Source: Anaerolineae bacterium
GTDB taxonomy: Bacteria > Chloroflexota > Anaerolineae > UBA4142
DNA length: 28,661 bases
Assembly (NCBI GenBank): GCA_027457205.1
Contig: DAIDTM010000514.1
Coordinates: 1 to 28,661, forward strand
Direction: 5' to 3'
Shown here: positions 1-7,090 of the stretch, one piece after another
Layout: every line of letters starts with the position of its first letter
Numbering within the stretch: the stretch's first letter is position 1
Notes under the pieces: model-generated
The model's input: only the letters and a program-made list of their open reading frames with translations
Database searches by the model: none
Told to the model about the DNA's origin: nothing
Position numbers and translations under genes: made by a program

Positions 1-33
1 GAGTACGAAGAGGAATACGAAGACGAAGAGTGA
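1..33 (+). CDS. C-terminal end of an acidic protein (partial)
   Basis: Frame 1 reads ten codons rich in Glu, Asp and Tyr (EYEEEYEDEE) and then a TGA at 31-33. The gene begins before the window. The acidic tail and the strong terminator about 50 bases downstream support a real gene end. Ten residues are too few to identify the protein. Confidence 0.6.
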   Translation, partial: EYEEEYEDEE

Positions 34-80
34 GCCGGCAGATCGAACGCGGCGATCGAGTTTCTGAATGACAAAACAAG

Positions 81-120
81 ACCCGATGGGATTTGTGCAT
101 CCCATCGGGTCTCACTTTTT
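81..120 (+). terminator. Rho-independent terminator of the upstream acidic-protein gene
   Basis: A perfect 12-bp stem (81-92 with 99-110) and a 6-nt loop are followed by CTCACTTTTT. The T-rich tail is on the plus strand. On the minus strand the hairpin is followed by a weaker TTGTTTTG tract, so it may also end the small convergent gene that stops at 130. Confidence 0.85.
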
Positions 121-129
121 CTACGCGGA

Positions 130-459
130 TTATGCCGCGACTTCGAGGTCGCGTTCTTTGAGATAATCCTCGACTTCCGAGCGCGCTTTTTGGAACACAC
201 GCACGAGCCCTTCGTCCGCGCCCTTGTAGCTGCCCACGGTTCGCTTAGCGCAAGCGGAGCAACCCATCAACGCTTTGTAGCGATCGGGGTTGCAGTCTAG
301 GCAGCCGCACTGGCGAATCATCATCAGCGAAAACGCCAGACTGTCCGGATGATCTTCGGGCAAACTGGACACGCGGCGCACCAATTCGCGCCATTTGCCG
401 TTTCGGACCGCCGTCAGCGAAGCGACGCTTTTGTGAGGGAATAGAATTTCAGCACGCAT
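130..459 (-). CDS. Small Cys-rich protein, unknown function
   Basis: This 109-aa protein has a helical N-terminal half and then a compact cysteine cluster: C51, C53, C56, C67 and C70 (CGCLDC and CSAC). The spacing suggests a Zn site or Fe-S cluster. The C-terminal third is charged and probably helical. The start is ATG at 459 with an AAAGGA sequence 12 nt upstream, slightly far. The gene lies downstream of the RNase P RNA on the same strand and converges on the terminator at 81-120. I do not recognise a named family. Metal binding is inferred only from the cysteines. Confidence 0.75.
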   Translation of the reverse strand: MRAEILFPHKSVASLTAVRNGKWRELVRRVSSLPEDHPDSLAFSLMMIRQCGCLDCNPDRYKALMGCSACAKRTVGSYKGADEGLVRVFQKARSEVEDYLKERDLEVAA

Positions 460-515
460 AGTTCAGTACGTTCCTTTCTATTGGAGCGGAGCGTGTCCGC
501 TAAACATTTAAGAGA

Positions 516-562
516 GGAGGCTGCCGGCGCTGCCCCGGCATCATCGCGCTGACCGCGCCTCC
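516..562 (-). terminator. Possible terminator of the RNase P RNA transcript
   Basis: A GGAGGC/GCCTCC stem (557-562 with 516-521) encloses further GC-rich inverted repeats. On the minus strand it is followed by TCTCTTAAATGTTT. It lies just past the 3' end of rnpB. The T-tract is broken, so the call is weak. Confidence 0.35.
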
Positions 563-574
563 ATCGAAACCTGC

Positions 575-1061
575 GGCAAACAAGTCGTACCCCCGATTCT
601 GTTCAATCCGTCATCTGTCTCGGCAGTTGCCGGCGGCGATTGCGTCGCGGAGTGTTGCTCCGCCTCGGCATCGTCGCTGCGACGGGAATCAGCTGCATCG
701 TTCGACGCGAGCCAATCCCACCCGCCTTGCTCCCAGTTGGACATTCACCCAGCCGTCGCAGTTGCCTGCAACGCTGGTGGGCTTTTACCCCACCGTTTCA
801 GCCATCACCCTCACCCAACCTTCCCCCGCTAACGCCGGGGAGAGAAAAATGAGGGCTGGTTTGCTTTCTGTTGCAGTTGTCGTCGCGCGACCTCCGCTTT
901 CCCTTCTCCTGTCGAAGACGGGGGCGGGTTGAGTGGGGGGCGCGTGCCCTCACTTGCTGTTTCGTGAGGCAACCCTGCCCGATTCGCATCGGACTGGGAG
1001 TCGGGAAGTTCCTCTCGCCCATCGACTGATCTCTGGACGAGCGACGGACCGCTTGTTTGCC
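575..1061 (-). ncRNA. rnpB: RNase P RNA (rnpB)
   Basis: This is the catalytic RNA of RNase P, which matures tRNA 5' ends. Read on the minus strand it shows the conserved bacterial landmarks in order. Helix P1 pairs the ends (1061-1052, GGCAAACAAG, with 584-575, CTTGTTTGCC). A GAGGAACTTCCCGACTCC block holds the 5' strand of P4. GGGCAGGGTTGCC follows, then GCAACAGAAAGCAAACC (874-858), GGGTAAAAGCCCACC (790-776), GGAGCAAGGC (733-724) and ACAGAATCGGGG near the 3' end. P4 closes as a 7-bp long-range helix, 1007-1001 with 596-590. At about 487 nt it is longer than the usual 350-420 nt. The excess lies in hairpins at 808-855 and roughly 889-953. Short reading frames in this interval are by-products of the RNA. 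The precise ends are inferred from P1. Confidence 0.87.
808..855. repeat. GAGGG-type hairpin inside the RNase P RNA
   Basis: CCCTCA (808-813) and TGAGGG (850-855) close a hairpin with an inner CCCCCG/CGGGG stem. The sequence resembles a repeat phrase widespread between genes in high-GC bacteria. It occupies the peripheral-stem region between the conserved GCAACAG and GGGTAAAAGCCC blocks of rnpB. Confidence 0.55.
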
Positions 1062-1063
1062 TT

Positions 1064-1152
1064 GGTTAGAGATTAGAATTTGGAGGTCGGAACGATTTCT
1101 CAATTGCAGACATCATCTAACCTCGACCTTCCAACTTCTAAACTCTAGTCTC
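1064..1152. repeat. Imperfect inverted repeat, CTAAYCTC/CCAACTT family
   Basis: The left arm (1064-1092) and the reverse complement of the right arm (1119-1152) share the same phrase of GAGATTAGA followed by TTGGAGG/TTGGAAG. It fills the gap between tRNA-Lys and rnpB. The same family occurs at 11936-11975 and 19176-19306. Confidence 0.7.
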
Positions 1153-1154
1153 AG

Positions 1155-1227
1155 TGAGCCGGCAGGGAATCGAACCCTGAACCCACAGCTTAAAAGGCTG
1201 TTGCTCTGCCAATTGAGCTACCGGCCC
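1155..1227 (-). tRNA. tRNA-Lys (anticodon UUU)
   Basis: A full cloverleaf is visible on the minus strand. The acceptor stem is GGGCCGG with CCGGCTC (one G.U pair). The D arm is GCTC/GAGC, and the anticodon stem ACAGC/GCTGT has loop CTTTTAA (anticodon at 1192-1194). The T arm is CAGGG-TTCGATT-CCCTG, and the discriminator base is A. The 3' CCA is not encoded. The gene sits about 94 nt upstream of rnpB on the same strand, so both RNAs may share a transcript. Confidence 0.97.
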
Positions 1228-1266
1228 CCTTTGCCATCCAACAAATTTTTAACGCGCGGCGGGCAA

Positions 1267-1298
1267 GAAAAAAGGCGTGACCGCGTACCTTCACGCCT
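1267..1298 (-). terminator. Rho-independent terminator upstream of tRNA-Lys
   Basis: An 8-bp stem (1273-1280 with 1291-1298, GGCGTGA/TCACGCC core) is followed on the minus strand by TTTTTTC. It could end transcription of the nuo/GAF operon or of the short transcript started by the promoter at 1373-1402. Confidence 0.8.
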
Positions 1299-1372
1299 CG
1301 CTGGGTGAAAGCGCACACGCAAAATCAAACGCAAGATTTAACCAAACCTTTACCTTGCCCAACCACGCCGCT

Positions 1373-1402
1373 AGTTTACCACAACTGACGAACGCTTGTC
1401 AA
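1373..1402 (-). promoter_or_regulatory. Sigma-70-type promoter
   Basis: TTGACA (1402-1397), an 18-nt spacer and TAAACT (1378-1373) lie on the minus strand, giving a predicted start near 1366. It lies just past the GAF-gene stop. It probably drives a ~100-nt RNA ending at 1267 and, by read-through, tRNA-Lys and rnpB. Confidence 0.75.
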
Positions 1403-1421
1403 GCATCTTCTTTTCGCCGAT

Positions 1422-1895
1422 TTATGTTAATCGACTCGATTGCCGGAGTTTCGCTGCGATTCGCTGCGCGACCTCTTCCAAGAATTTCCGATCATTCGCC
1501 GTGAACGCGGTAGGCACATCGCTATCGATGTCAATCTCGCCCAAGACGCGGTCGCCGCGCAGAATCGGCACGACGATCTCGCTGCGCGTCTCAAGACTGC
1601 ACGCGATGTACTCCGCGTCTGCGTTCACATCATCGACCGTCACGGTCTCTTTCACGCGCGCCGCGCGCCCGCAGATGCCCGCGCCGATTGGAATGCGCGT
1701 GTGCTCGGTCGGTCGCCCGCGATACGGACCCAACACCAACGTCTCGCCCTCGAGCAAATAGATGTAGACGCCGGTGTAGCCCGGAAAATTCGCGTGCAGC
1801 GCGGCAGCGGTTTCGTCGAGCAGCGCGTCGCTCGCCTGCTCTATCGCGTCGAGTACCGCGCGTTCGCGCGCGCGGCGGCTGTTGTTATCTTGCAT
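1422..1895 (-). CDS. GAF-domain protein, free methionine-(R)-sulfoxide reductase-like
   Basis: This 157-aa protein is a single GAF domain with the free-Met-(R)-sulfoxide reductase (MsrC/YebR) signature: LGPYRG, a RIPIG..GICG block, YIAC and SEIVVPI. Family enzymes reduce free methionine-R-sulfoxide using two or three cysteines. Here C75 (in GICG) and C99 (in YIAC, the usual catalytic position) are present. The upstream cysteine of the E. coli protein is replaced in the EHTRI segment. Chemistry through a two-Cys mechanism is plausible but unproven, and a regulatory GAF role is the alternative. The start is ATG 1895 with AGGAG seven nt upstream. It is the last gene after nuoN and is separated from it by a repeat. 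Confidence 0.82.
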   Translation of the reverse strand: MQDNNSRRARERAVLDAIEQASDALLDETAAALHANFPGYTGVYIYLLEGETLVLGPYRGRPTEHTRIPIGAGICGRAARVKETVTVDDVNADAEYIACSLETRSEIVVPILRGDRVLGEIDIDSDVPTAFTANDRKFLEEVAQRIAAKLRQSSRLT

Positions 1896-1910
1896 TCTGA
1901 CGCTCCTGAA

Positions 1911-1984
1911 CAAGACGAAAGACGGAGGACGGAAGACCGATTCGTGATTTGTCCTCCGTCCTCCGTCGTTCGTCCTCCGTCTGT
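1911..1984. repeat. Imperfect inverted repeat, GGACGGAGGAC family
   Basis: GACGGAGGACGGAAGACC on the left faces GTCCTCCGTCCTCCGTC and further CCTCCGTC units on the right. It fills the gap between the nuoN stop (1985) and the GAF gene. The same phrase is found in frame inside nuoL at 5570-5644. Confidence 0.8.
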
Positions 1985-3427
1985 CTATCGAATCAATCCA
2001 CCCGCCGCCAATGCAATCGCCGGCGCAGGGAACACGCCGAGCGCGATCACGCTGATCACCGCGATCAGCAGCGCGAGTGCGACGAGCGGCGCGACGCGAA
2101 TGCCGCTCCAGCCCTCGGCGGGTTCGCTCATATACATTTGCACGACCGGGCGCAGGTAAAAGTAGACTGAGACGAGACTGTTCAATACGCCGATGACTGC
2201 CAACCACGCCCAGCCCGTCTCGACCGCCGCGCCGAAGATCAGAAACTTGCCGACAAAGCCGGCAAACGGCGGAAAGCCGGCGAGCGAGAGCAAACAAATC
2301 GTCAGCGCGAGCGCGACCAGCGGATGCTCGCGCGCCGCGCCGGCAAAATCCTTGATCTCCAATCGCTCACGCGCGCCATCGCTCAGCGCGATCACCGCGC
2401 CGAACGCGCCGAGATTCGTCACGGTGTACGCGAGCAGGTAGAACAGCGCGCTCGACAAGCCGTTCGCGCTCATCGCCACCAGCGCGATCAAGATGTAGCC
2501 GGCGTGCGCGATGCTGGAGTACGCCAGCATCCGCTTGACGTTCGACTGCAACAGCGCGGCGACATTGCCGAGCGTCATCGTCAGCACGGCGAGGACCGCG
2601 GCGACCGCGCGCCAATCGAGCGCGAGCGCAGGCAGCGCAAACTGGAACGTGCGGAAGAACGCGCCGAACGCGGCGGCTTTGACCGCGACGCTCATAAACG
2701 CGGTGACCGTCGTCGGCGCGCCGTCGTACACGTCCGGCGTCCACCAGTGGAACGGCACGAGCGCGACCTTGAAGGCAAATCCAACCATCAGCAGACCGAC
2801 GCCGATGCTGAGCATGGGCGATCCCGCCGATTGCGCGAGCGATGCAGCGATTTTCGCTAGATTCGTCGTCCCGGTCGCGCCAAAAACGAGCGCGATGCCG
2901 TAGAGGAAGAAGGCAGACGAGAACGCACCGAGCAAAAAGTACTTGATGCCGGCTTCGAGCGATCTCGTATCTTCGCGTTGGAACGCGGCGAGGATGTACA
3001 GCGGCAGCGACAGCAGTTCCAGTCCCAAGAAAATGACGATGAGGTCCGTCGCCGTCGCCATCACGATCATTCCCGCGACCGAGGCGAGCAGCAGTACGTA
3101 ATATTCGCCTTGATCGATCTCGTGCGCGTGAATGAACGGAATCGACAATAAGATGCTTAGCGCCGCGCTGAGCGCAATCGTGAGCGTGAGGAACAGACCA
3201 AAGTTGTCCGCGACGACCATGCCGCTAAAACCGGACGCGTTCGCGCCCCACAAGCTGAACGCCGCGAATGCCGCGACGACCAAGCCGGCGATGCTCAAGT
3301 AGCCAAGCCAGCGCTTGCGTTCCGCCGGCGTGACCAATTCGCCCAGCAAAACGACAATGGCGGTCACCGTGACGATGAGCGCGGGAGCGATGATGCGTAG
3401 GTTGATGTCAGGAACGAGAATAGGCAT
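1985..3427 (-). CDS. nuoN: NADH-quinone oxidoreductase subunit N
   Basis: This 480-aa antiporter-like membrane subunit belongs to the complex I proton-pumping arm. About 14 transmembrane helices are visible. Family landmarks include the LELLSLPLYILA segment and the VPFHWWTPDVYDGAPTTVTAFMS segment that carries the broken-helix lysine/proton path. The QSNVKRMLAYSSIAHAGY stretch is typical of NuoN. Length matches the family. The start is ATG 3427 with a weak GGA upstream. It lies downstream of nuoM, separated by a palindromic repeat, and its stop codon directly abuts another repeat. Confidence 0.97.
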   Translation of the reverse strand: MPILVPDINLRIIAPALIVTVTAIVVLLGELVTPAERKRWLGYLSIAGLVVAAFAAFSLWGANASGFSGMVVADNFGLFLTLTIALSAALSILLSIPFIHAHEIDQGEYYVLLLASVAGMIVMATATDLIVIFLGLELLSLPLYILAAFQREDTRSLEAGIKYFLLGAFSSAFFLYGIALVFGATGTTNLAKIAASLAQSAGSPMLSIGVGLLMVGFAFKVALVPFHWWTPDVYDGAPTTVTAFMSVAVKAAAFGAFFRTFQFALPALALDWRAVAAVLAVLTMTLGNVAALLQSNVKRMLAYSSIAHAGYILIALVAMSANGLSSALFYLLAYTVTNLGAFGAVIALSDGARERLEIKDFAGAAREHPLVALALTICLLSLAGFPPFAGFVGKFLIFGAAVETGWAWLAVIGVLNSLVSVYFYLRPVVQMYMSEPAEGWSGIRVAPLVALALLIAVISVIALGVFPAPAIALAAGGLIR

Positions 3428-3439
3428 TTTAATCCGGTT

Positions 3440-3529
3440 GTGTCATTGTGAGCCGCAGAGCGGCGAAGCAATCTCCATATTCAATTGTGGGGATTGCTTC
3501 GTCGCAGAGAACGCTCCTCGCAATGACAC
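3440..3529. repeat. REP-like nested inverted repeat (GTCATTGYGAG family)
   Basis: Outer arms are GTGTCATTGTGAG (3440-3452) and CTCGCAATGACAC (3517-3529). Inner arms are CGAAGCAATC (3464-3473) and GATTGCTTCG (3492-3501), a perfect 10-bp pair. The element starts six bases past the nuoM stop and sits upstream of nuoN. Its sequence resembles a REP-type phrase present in many bacterial genomes. Confidence 0.85.
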
Positions 3530-3535
3530 GACAAG

Positions 3536-5011
3536 TTACCTTACTACATTCAACAGATTCGTCACACTCGCCTGAATCGGGTCTAGGAACGTGCGCGGGT
3601 AGACGCCGATCCAGATGATGAAGACGACCAGCGCGACGAGCAGCGCGATCTCGCGCGCCGACAAATCCTTCAGCGCAGCGTTCTCGGGCTTGGTCACTTC
3701 GCCGGTCATCACGCGCTGGTACATCCACAAGAGATAAATCGCCGAGAGCACGACGCCGGTCGCGGCGAACGCCGCGTACCACGGATTTGCTTGGAACGCG
3801 CCCACGAGAATCAAGAACTCGCCGACAAAGCCGTTCAGTCCCGGCAAGCCCACCGACGAGAACATCACGAGCAGGAAGAACGCCGCGAAGATCGGCATCA
3901 CTTTGGCGATACCGCCGAAATCGGCAATCAAGCGCGTGTGCCGCCGCTCGTACAGCATCCCGACGAGCAAAAAGAGCGCGCCGGTCGACAAGCCGTGGTT
4001 GACCATCTGCAAAATGCCGCCGCTCATTCCCTGCGCGTTGAACGCGAACAAGCCGAGCATCACGAAACCGAGGTGCGAGACGCTGGAGAACGCGACGAGA
4101 CTCTTGACGTCGCGCTGCACCGCAGAAACAATCGCGCCATAAATGATCCCGATGATCGCCAGCACGATCAAGAGCGGCGCGAAACTGCGTGCGGCTTCCG
4201 GGAAGAGCGGCATGTTGAATCGGATGAAACCATACGTCCCCATCTTCAACAACACGCCGGCGAGAATGACGCTGCCCGCCGTTGGCGCTTCGACGTGCGC
4301 GTCGGGCAGCCAGGTATGGAACGGAAACATCGGCACTTTGATCGCGAAGGCGAGCGCGAACGCCGCGAACAGCAAGCCCTGCAAGCCCAGCGGCACAGGC
4401 GTCTTTAAGATTTCCGGCAGCGCGAACGTCAGCACGCCGGTCGCGTCGCGGTGCGCGAACACGAGCGCCAGAATCGAGACCAGCATCAGCAGCGAGCCGA
4501 ACATCGTGAACAGGATGAACTTGACCGCCGCGTAGACGCGCCGCCCGTGTCCCCAAATACCGATGAGGAACGCCATCGGGATCAGCGTAAATTCCCAAAA
4601 AACGTAGAACAGGAACAGATCGAGCGCGACGAACACCCCAATGACCGCCGCTTCGAGAATGAGAAAGATGATGTGATATTCTTTGACGCGCTCGGTGATA
4701 CCCGCCCACGACCCGCCGATGGCGATGACCATCAAGAACGCGGTGAGCAAGACCATCAGCAGACTCAAGCCATCGACGCCGACGTAATACGAGATGCCCA
4801 GTTGTGGAATCCACGGCACGCGTTCGACGAACTGCGCCGCCGCGCTGTCCGAACGAAAACTGAGAAACAGCGCGACGCTGATCGCCAATTCGACCAGCGT
4901 GGTCGCCAGCGCGATCCAGCGGACAGCGTCGTTATTCTGGCGCGGCACAAACAGCAGTACCAGCGCGCCGAGGAGCGGGAGAACAATGAGAAGAGAAAGA
5001 TAAGCCAACAT
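3536..5011 (-). CDS. nuoM: NADH-quinone oxidoreductase subunit M
   Basis: This 491-aa antiporter-like subunit belongs to the complex I membrane arm and has about 14 transmembrane segments. Diagnostic stretches are the YYVGVDGLSLLMVLLTAF segment, FLFYVFWEFTLIPM (with the pumping-associated Glu) and FPFHTWLPDAHVEAPTAGSV. QRDVKSLVAFSSVSHLGFV follows. Length and layout match the family. The start is ATG 5011 with GGAA upstream. It begins 15 nt after nuoL stops, so the two are probably translated from one message. Confidence 0.97.
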   Translation of the reverse strand: MLAYLSLLIVLPLLGALVLLFVPRQNNDAVRWIALATTLVELAISVALFLSFRSDSAAAQFVERVPWIPQLGISYYVGVDGLSLLMVLLTAFLMVIAIGGSWAGITERVKEYHIIFLILEAAVIGVFVALDLFLFYVFWEFTLIPMAFLIGIWGHGRRVYAAVKFILFTMFGSLLMLVSILALVFAHRDATGVLTFALPEILKTPVPLGLQGLLFAAFALAFAIKVPMFPFHTWLPDAHVEAPTAGSVILAGVLLKMGTYGFIRFNMPLFPEAARSFAPLLIVLAIIGIIYGAIVSAVQRDVKSLVAFSSVSHLGFVMLGLFAFNAQGMSGGILQMVNHGLSTGALFLLVGMLYERRHTRLIADFGGIAKVMPIFAAFFLLVMFSSVGLPGLNGFVGEFLILVGAFQANPWYAAFAATGVVLSAIYLLWMYQRVMTGEVTKPENAALKDLSAREIALLVALVVFIIWIGVYPRTFLDPIQASVTNLLNVVR

Positions 5012-5026
5012 TCGTTTTCCGTCGTT

Positions 5027-6973
5027 TTACCGCAACATCAACCAACCGATCACGATCACCGTACCGACGAGCATCAGCAGCGCGTACGCACGCGCGTAGC
5101 CGGTCTGCCAGCCGCGCAGCGCGCCGCTGAACGACGCCATGGCGCGCCCCAAACCATTCGCAAAGCCATCGATGACCTGTACATCGATCACCTGCCACAG
5201 GAACATCGCCAGCCGCCGCCCGGGTTCTACAAACACCGCGCTGTAGAATTCATCGACATAGTACTTGTTCCAGAGCAGCGTGTAGATGCCCTTAAATTGC
5301 GCCGCAAGGTTCACCGGGATTTCGGGACTGGCGATGTAGAACCAGTAGGCGACGCCGATGCCGATCAATCCCACCGCGACCGACGCACCGATCAACATCC
5401 ATTCTGTGCCGGCAGGAATCGCCGCGGCGGCTTCGCCGAAGACCGGCGCAAAAAATCCTTCGAGGAAATTCGGTCCCATCACGCTCGGCATGCCGACAAA
5501 ACCGGCGACAACCGCGAGCACCGCAAGGATTGCAAGCGGCACGGTCATCGACGCGGGCGATTCGTGCGGGTGGAAGGACGGATGACCGACGACGGACGAC
5601 GGGGAATGCCTGCTTTCGGTCTTCCGTCCTTCGTCCTCCGTCCATCGGGCTTGCGTGTGGAACGTCAGGAAGAACGCGCGGAAAATGTAGAACGCGGTCA
5701 GCCCGGCAGTCAGCAGTCCAATCGCCCACAGAATAATGTGTCCCGATTCAAACGCCTGCGCGAGGATTTCGTCTTTGCTGAAAAAGCCGGAGAAGAGTGG
5801 AAAACCGGAAATCGCAAGCGCGGCGGCGAAGAACGTGATGTACGTCCAGCGCATCTTGCTGCGTAATCCGCCAAGTTGCCGCATATCGATCACGCCGTTC
5901 ATCGCATGCATGACGCTGCCCGCGGCGAGGAAGAGGAGCGCTTTGAAGAACGCGTGCGTCATCAGATGGAAGATGCCTGCGCCGTACGCCGCGACGCCCA
6001 CACCGAGGAACATGTAGCCGAGTTGCGAAATCGTCGAGTACGCCAGCACGCGCTTCAAGTCCATCTGCGTCAGCGCGATCGTCGCCGCAAAGAGCGCGGT
6101 CACCGCGCCGATGACCGCAACCACTTCGGACGAGAACGGCGCGAGCGAAAACAGCACGTGCGAACGCGCGACCATGTAAACGCCCGCCGTCACCATCGTC
6201 GCCGCGTGGATGAGCGCGCTGACCGGCGTGGGACCTTCCATCGCATCGGGCAGCCAGACGTAGAGCGGCAACTGAGCCGATTTGCCGACCGCGCCGGCAA
6301 ACAGCAGCAGAGTGATCGTCGTGATGATTGGCGCGCCGAGTTGAAACATTTGCGGCGCGCGCGCAAAGACATCGGCAAAATTCAGCGAGCCGAAGGTGAC
6401 AAAAATCAAAATGACGCCGAGACCGAAACCAAAGTCGCCGATGCGCGTCGTGATGAACGCTTTTTTGCCCGCCGCCGCGGCGGCAGGGCGCGTGAACCAG
6501 AAGGAAATCAGAAGATACGAGCACAGCCCGACCAGTGCCCAGCCAACGTACATCAAAAGGTAGTTGCTGCCGAGAACGAGGATGAGCATCGAGAAGACGA
6601 AGAGGTTGAGATAGGTGAAGAATCGTCCATAACTCTCGTCTTCCGCCATATAGCCGGTGGAATAGACGTGGATGAGAAAACCAACGCCGGTGACGCCGAG
6701 CAGCATCAGCGCGGAGAGCGGGTCGAGCAGGAACGCGACATCGATCTTGAAATTGCCGACGGGAATCCAAGAATAAATCGAAACGTTGAAGACGCCCTGC
6801 GCGCCCGCGCCGAGCACGGTGAAGAATTCCGCGAGCGCGACGAGGAACGACAAGCCGACCGAGCCGACGCCGAGCACGCTGACGAGCCAGCGCGGCATCT
6901 TACGGCTGAAGATTGCGTTGATTGCTGCGCCCGCGAGCGGAAGCGCGGGAACAAGCCAGAGGTAGTTGATCAA
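5027..6973 (-). CDS. nuoL: NADH-quinone oxidoreductase subunit L
   Basis: This 648-aa subunit is the most distal proton-pumping subunit of complex I, with about 16 transmembrane helices and a long lateral C-terminal helix. Landmarks include YVGWALVGLCSYLLISFW, VWLPDAMEGPTPVSALIHAA (the family signature), QMDLKRVLAYSTISQLGYM and HPHESP. The start codon is TTG at 6973, supported by AAGGA nine nt upstream; no ATG fits. Residues ~444-468, in the hydrophilic loop between FLTFH and HPHESP, are encoded by a palindromic repeat (5570-5644) also found between genes at 1911. The gene follows the nuclease-cassette insertion, so its transcription may depend on read-through from that element. Confidence 0.96.
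   Translation of the reverse strand: MINYLWLVPALPLAGAAINAIFSRKMPRWLVSVLGVGSVGLSFLVALAEFFTVLGAGAQGVFNVSIYSWIPVGNFKIDVAFLLDPLSALMLLGVTGVGFLIHVYSTGYMAEDESYGRFFTYLNLFVFSMLILVLGSNYLLMYVGWALVGLCSYLLISFWFTRPAAAAAGKKAFITTRIGDFGFGLGVILIFVTFGSLNFADVFARAPQMFQLGAPIITTITLLLFAGAVGKSAQLPLYVWLPDAMEGPTPVSALIHAATMVTAGVYMVARSHVLFSLAPFSSEVVAVIGAVTALFAATIALTQMDLKRVLAYSTISQLGYMFLGVGVAAYGAGIFHLMTHAFFKALLFLAAGSVMHAMNGVIDMRQLGGLRSKMRWTYITFFAAALAISGFPLFSGFFSKDEILAQAFESGHIILWAIGLLTAGLTAFYIFRAFFLTFHTQARWTEDEGRKTESRHSPSSVVGHPSFHPHESPASMTVPLAILAVLAVVAGFVGMPSVMGPNFLEGFFAPVFGEAAAAIPAGTEWMLIGASVAVGLIGIGVAYWFYIASPEIPVNLAAQFKGIYTLLWNKYYVDEFYSAVFVEPGRRLAMFLWQVIDVQVIDGFANGLGRAMASFSGALRGWQTGYARAYALLMLVGTVIVIGWLMLR
5570..5644. repeat. 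GGACGGAGGAC-family inverted repeat inside nuoL
   Basis: GGAAGGACGGATGACC and GACGGACGAC (5572-5600) are opposed by GTCTTCCGTCC and TTCGTCCTCCGTCC (about 5619-5643). The element keeps the nuoL frame open and encodes a hydrophilic stretch of about 25 residues. Confidence 0.8.
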
Positions 6974-6991
6974 GTTAGTAGTTCCTTGATG

Positions 6992-7006
6992 AAATCACCG
7001 TGATTT
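6992..7006. promoter_or_regulatory. Perfect short palindrome upstream of nuoL
   Basis: AAATCAC-C-GTGATTT (7-bp arms, plus strand) lies just upstream of the nuoL ribosome binding site. It could be an operator. On the plus strand it is followed by more T residues, so it could also act as a small terminator, although no plus-strand gene precedes it. Confidence 0.3.
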
Positions 7007-7026
7007 TTTAGTACTGATTTGAGAAT

Positions 7027-7090
7027 GCCTGACGGTTGAGGCCTCAGCCGCGGCGTGCTCTTCGCCGCCGGCTGCATGCCTTGGTTAGGA
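7027..7090 (-). other. attC-like recombination site at the 3' end of the nuclease gene
   Basis: Read with the gene, the stop codon TAA lies inside TCCTAAC (7090-7084). A hairpin follows, CAGCCG-CGGCG (7045-7055) with CGCCG-C-CGGCTG (7063-7074), with one extrahelical C at 7068 and a 7-nt loop. The site closes with GTCAGGC (7033-7027). The terminal heptamers pair through GTTAGG/CCTGAC. This matches integron attC layout (RYYYAAC ... GTTRRRY, extrahelical base, stop codon in the first box), with departures from consensus in the outer boxes. No integrase is in the window. Confidence 0.5.
7028..7035. repeat. 8-bp direct repeat, distal copy (CCTGACGG)
   Basis: CCTGACGG here is repeated exactly at 8195-8202. 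The two copies bound the nuclease gene and its attC-like site, a unit of 1,167 bp. This fits the duplicated core expected on both sides of an inserted cassette. Confidence 0.55.

Noticed and set aside
541..744. 67-aa minus-strand reading frame beginning MSNWEQGGW
   Set aside because: It lies inside the RNase P RNA; its first codons are the conserved GGAGCAAGGC region of that RNA, not a protein gene.
798..1103. 101-aa minus-strand reading frame
   Set aside because: It also spans the 5' half of the RNase P RNA and the adjacent repeat; no protein-like features.
1267..1366. Signal recognition particle RNA
   Set aside because: The GGAAGCAGCC-type conserved loop is absent, so the short transcript cannot be called SRP RNA.
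3791..4408. Long plus-strand frames opposite nuo genes (for example 3791-4408, 4451-5866, 5876-7003)
   Set aside because: They mirror conserved nuo codons on the other strand and have charged, low-complexity translations without domains.
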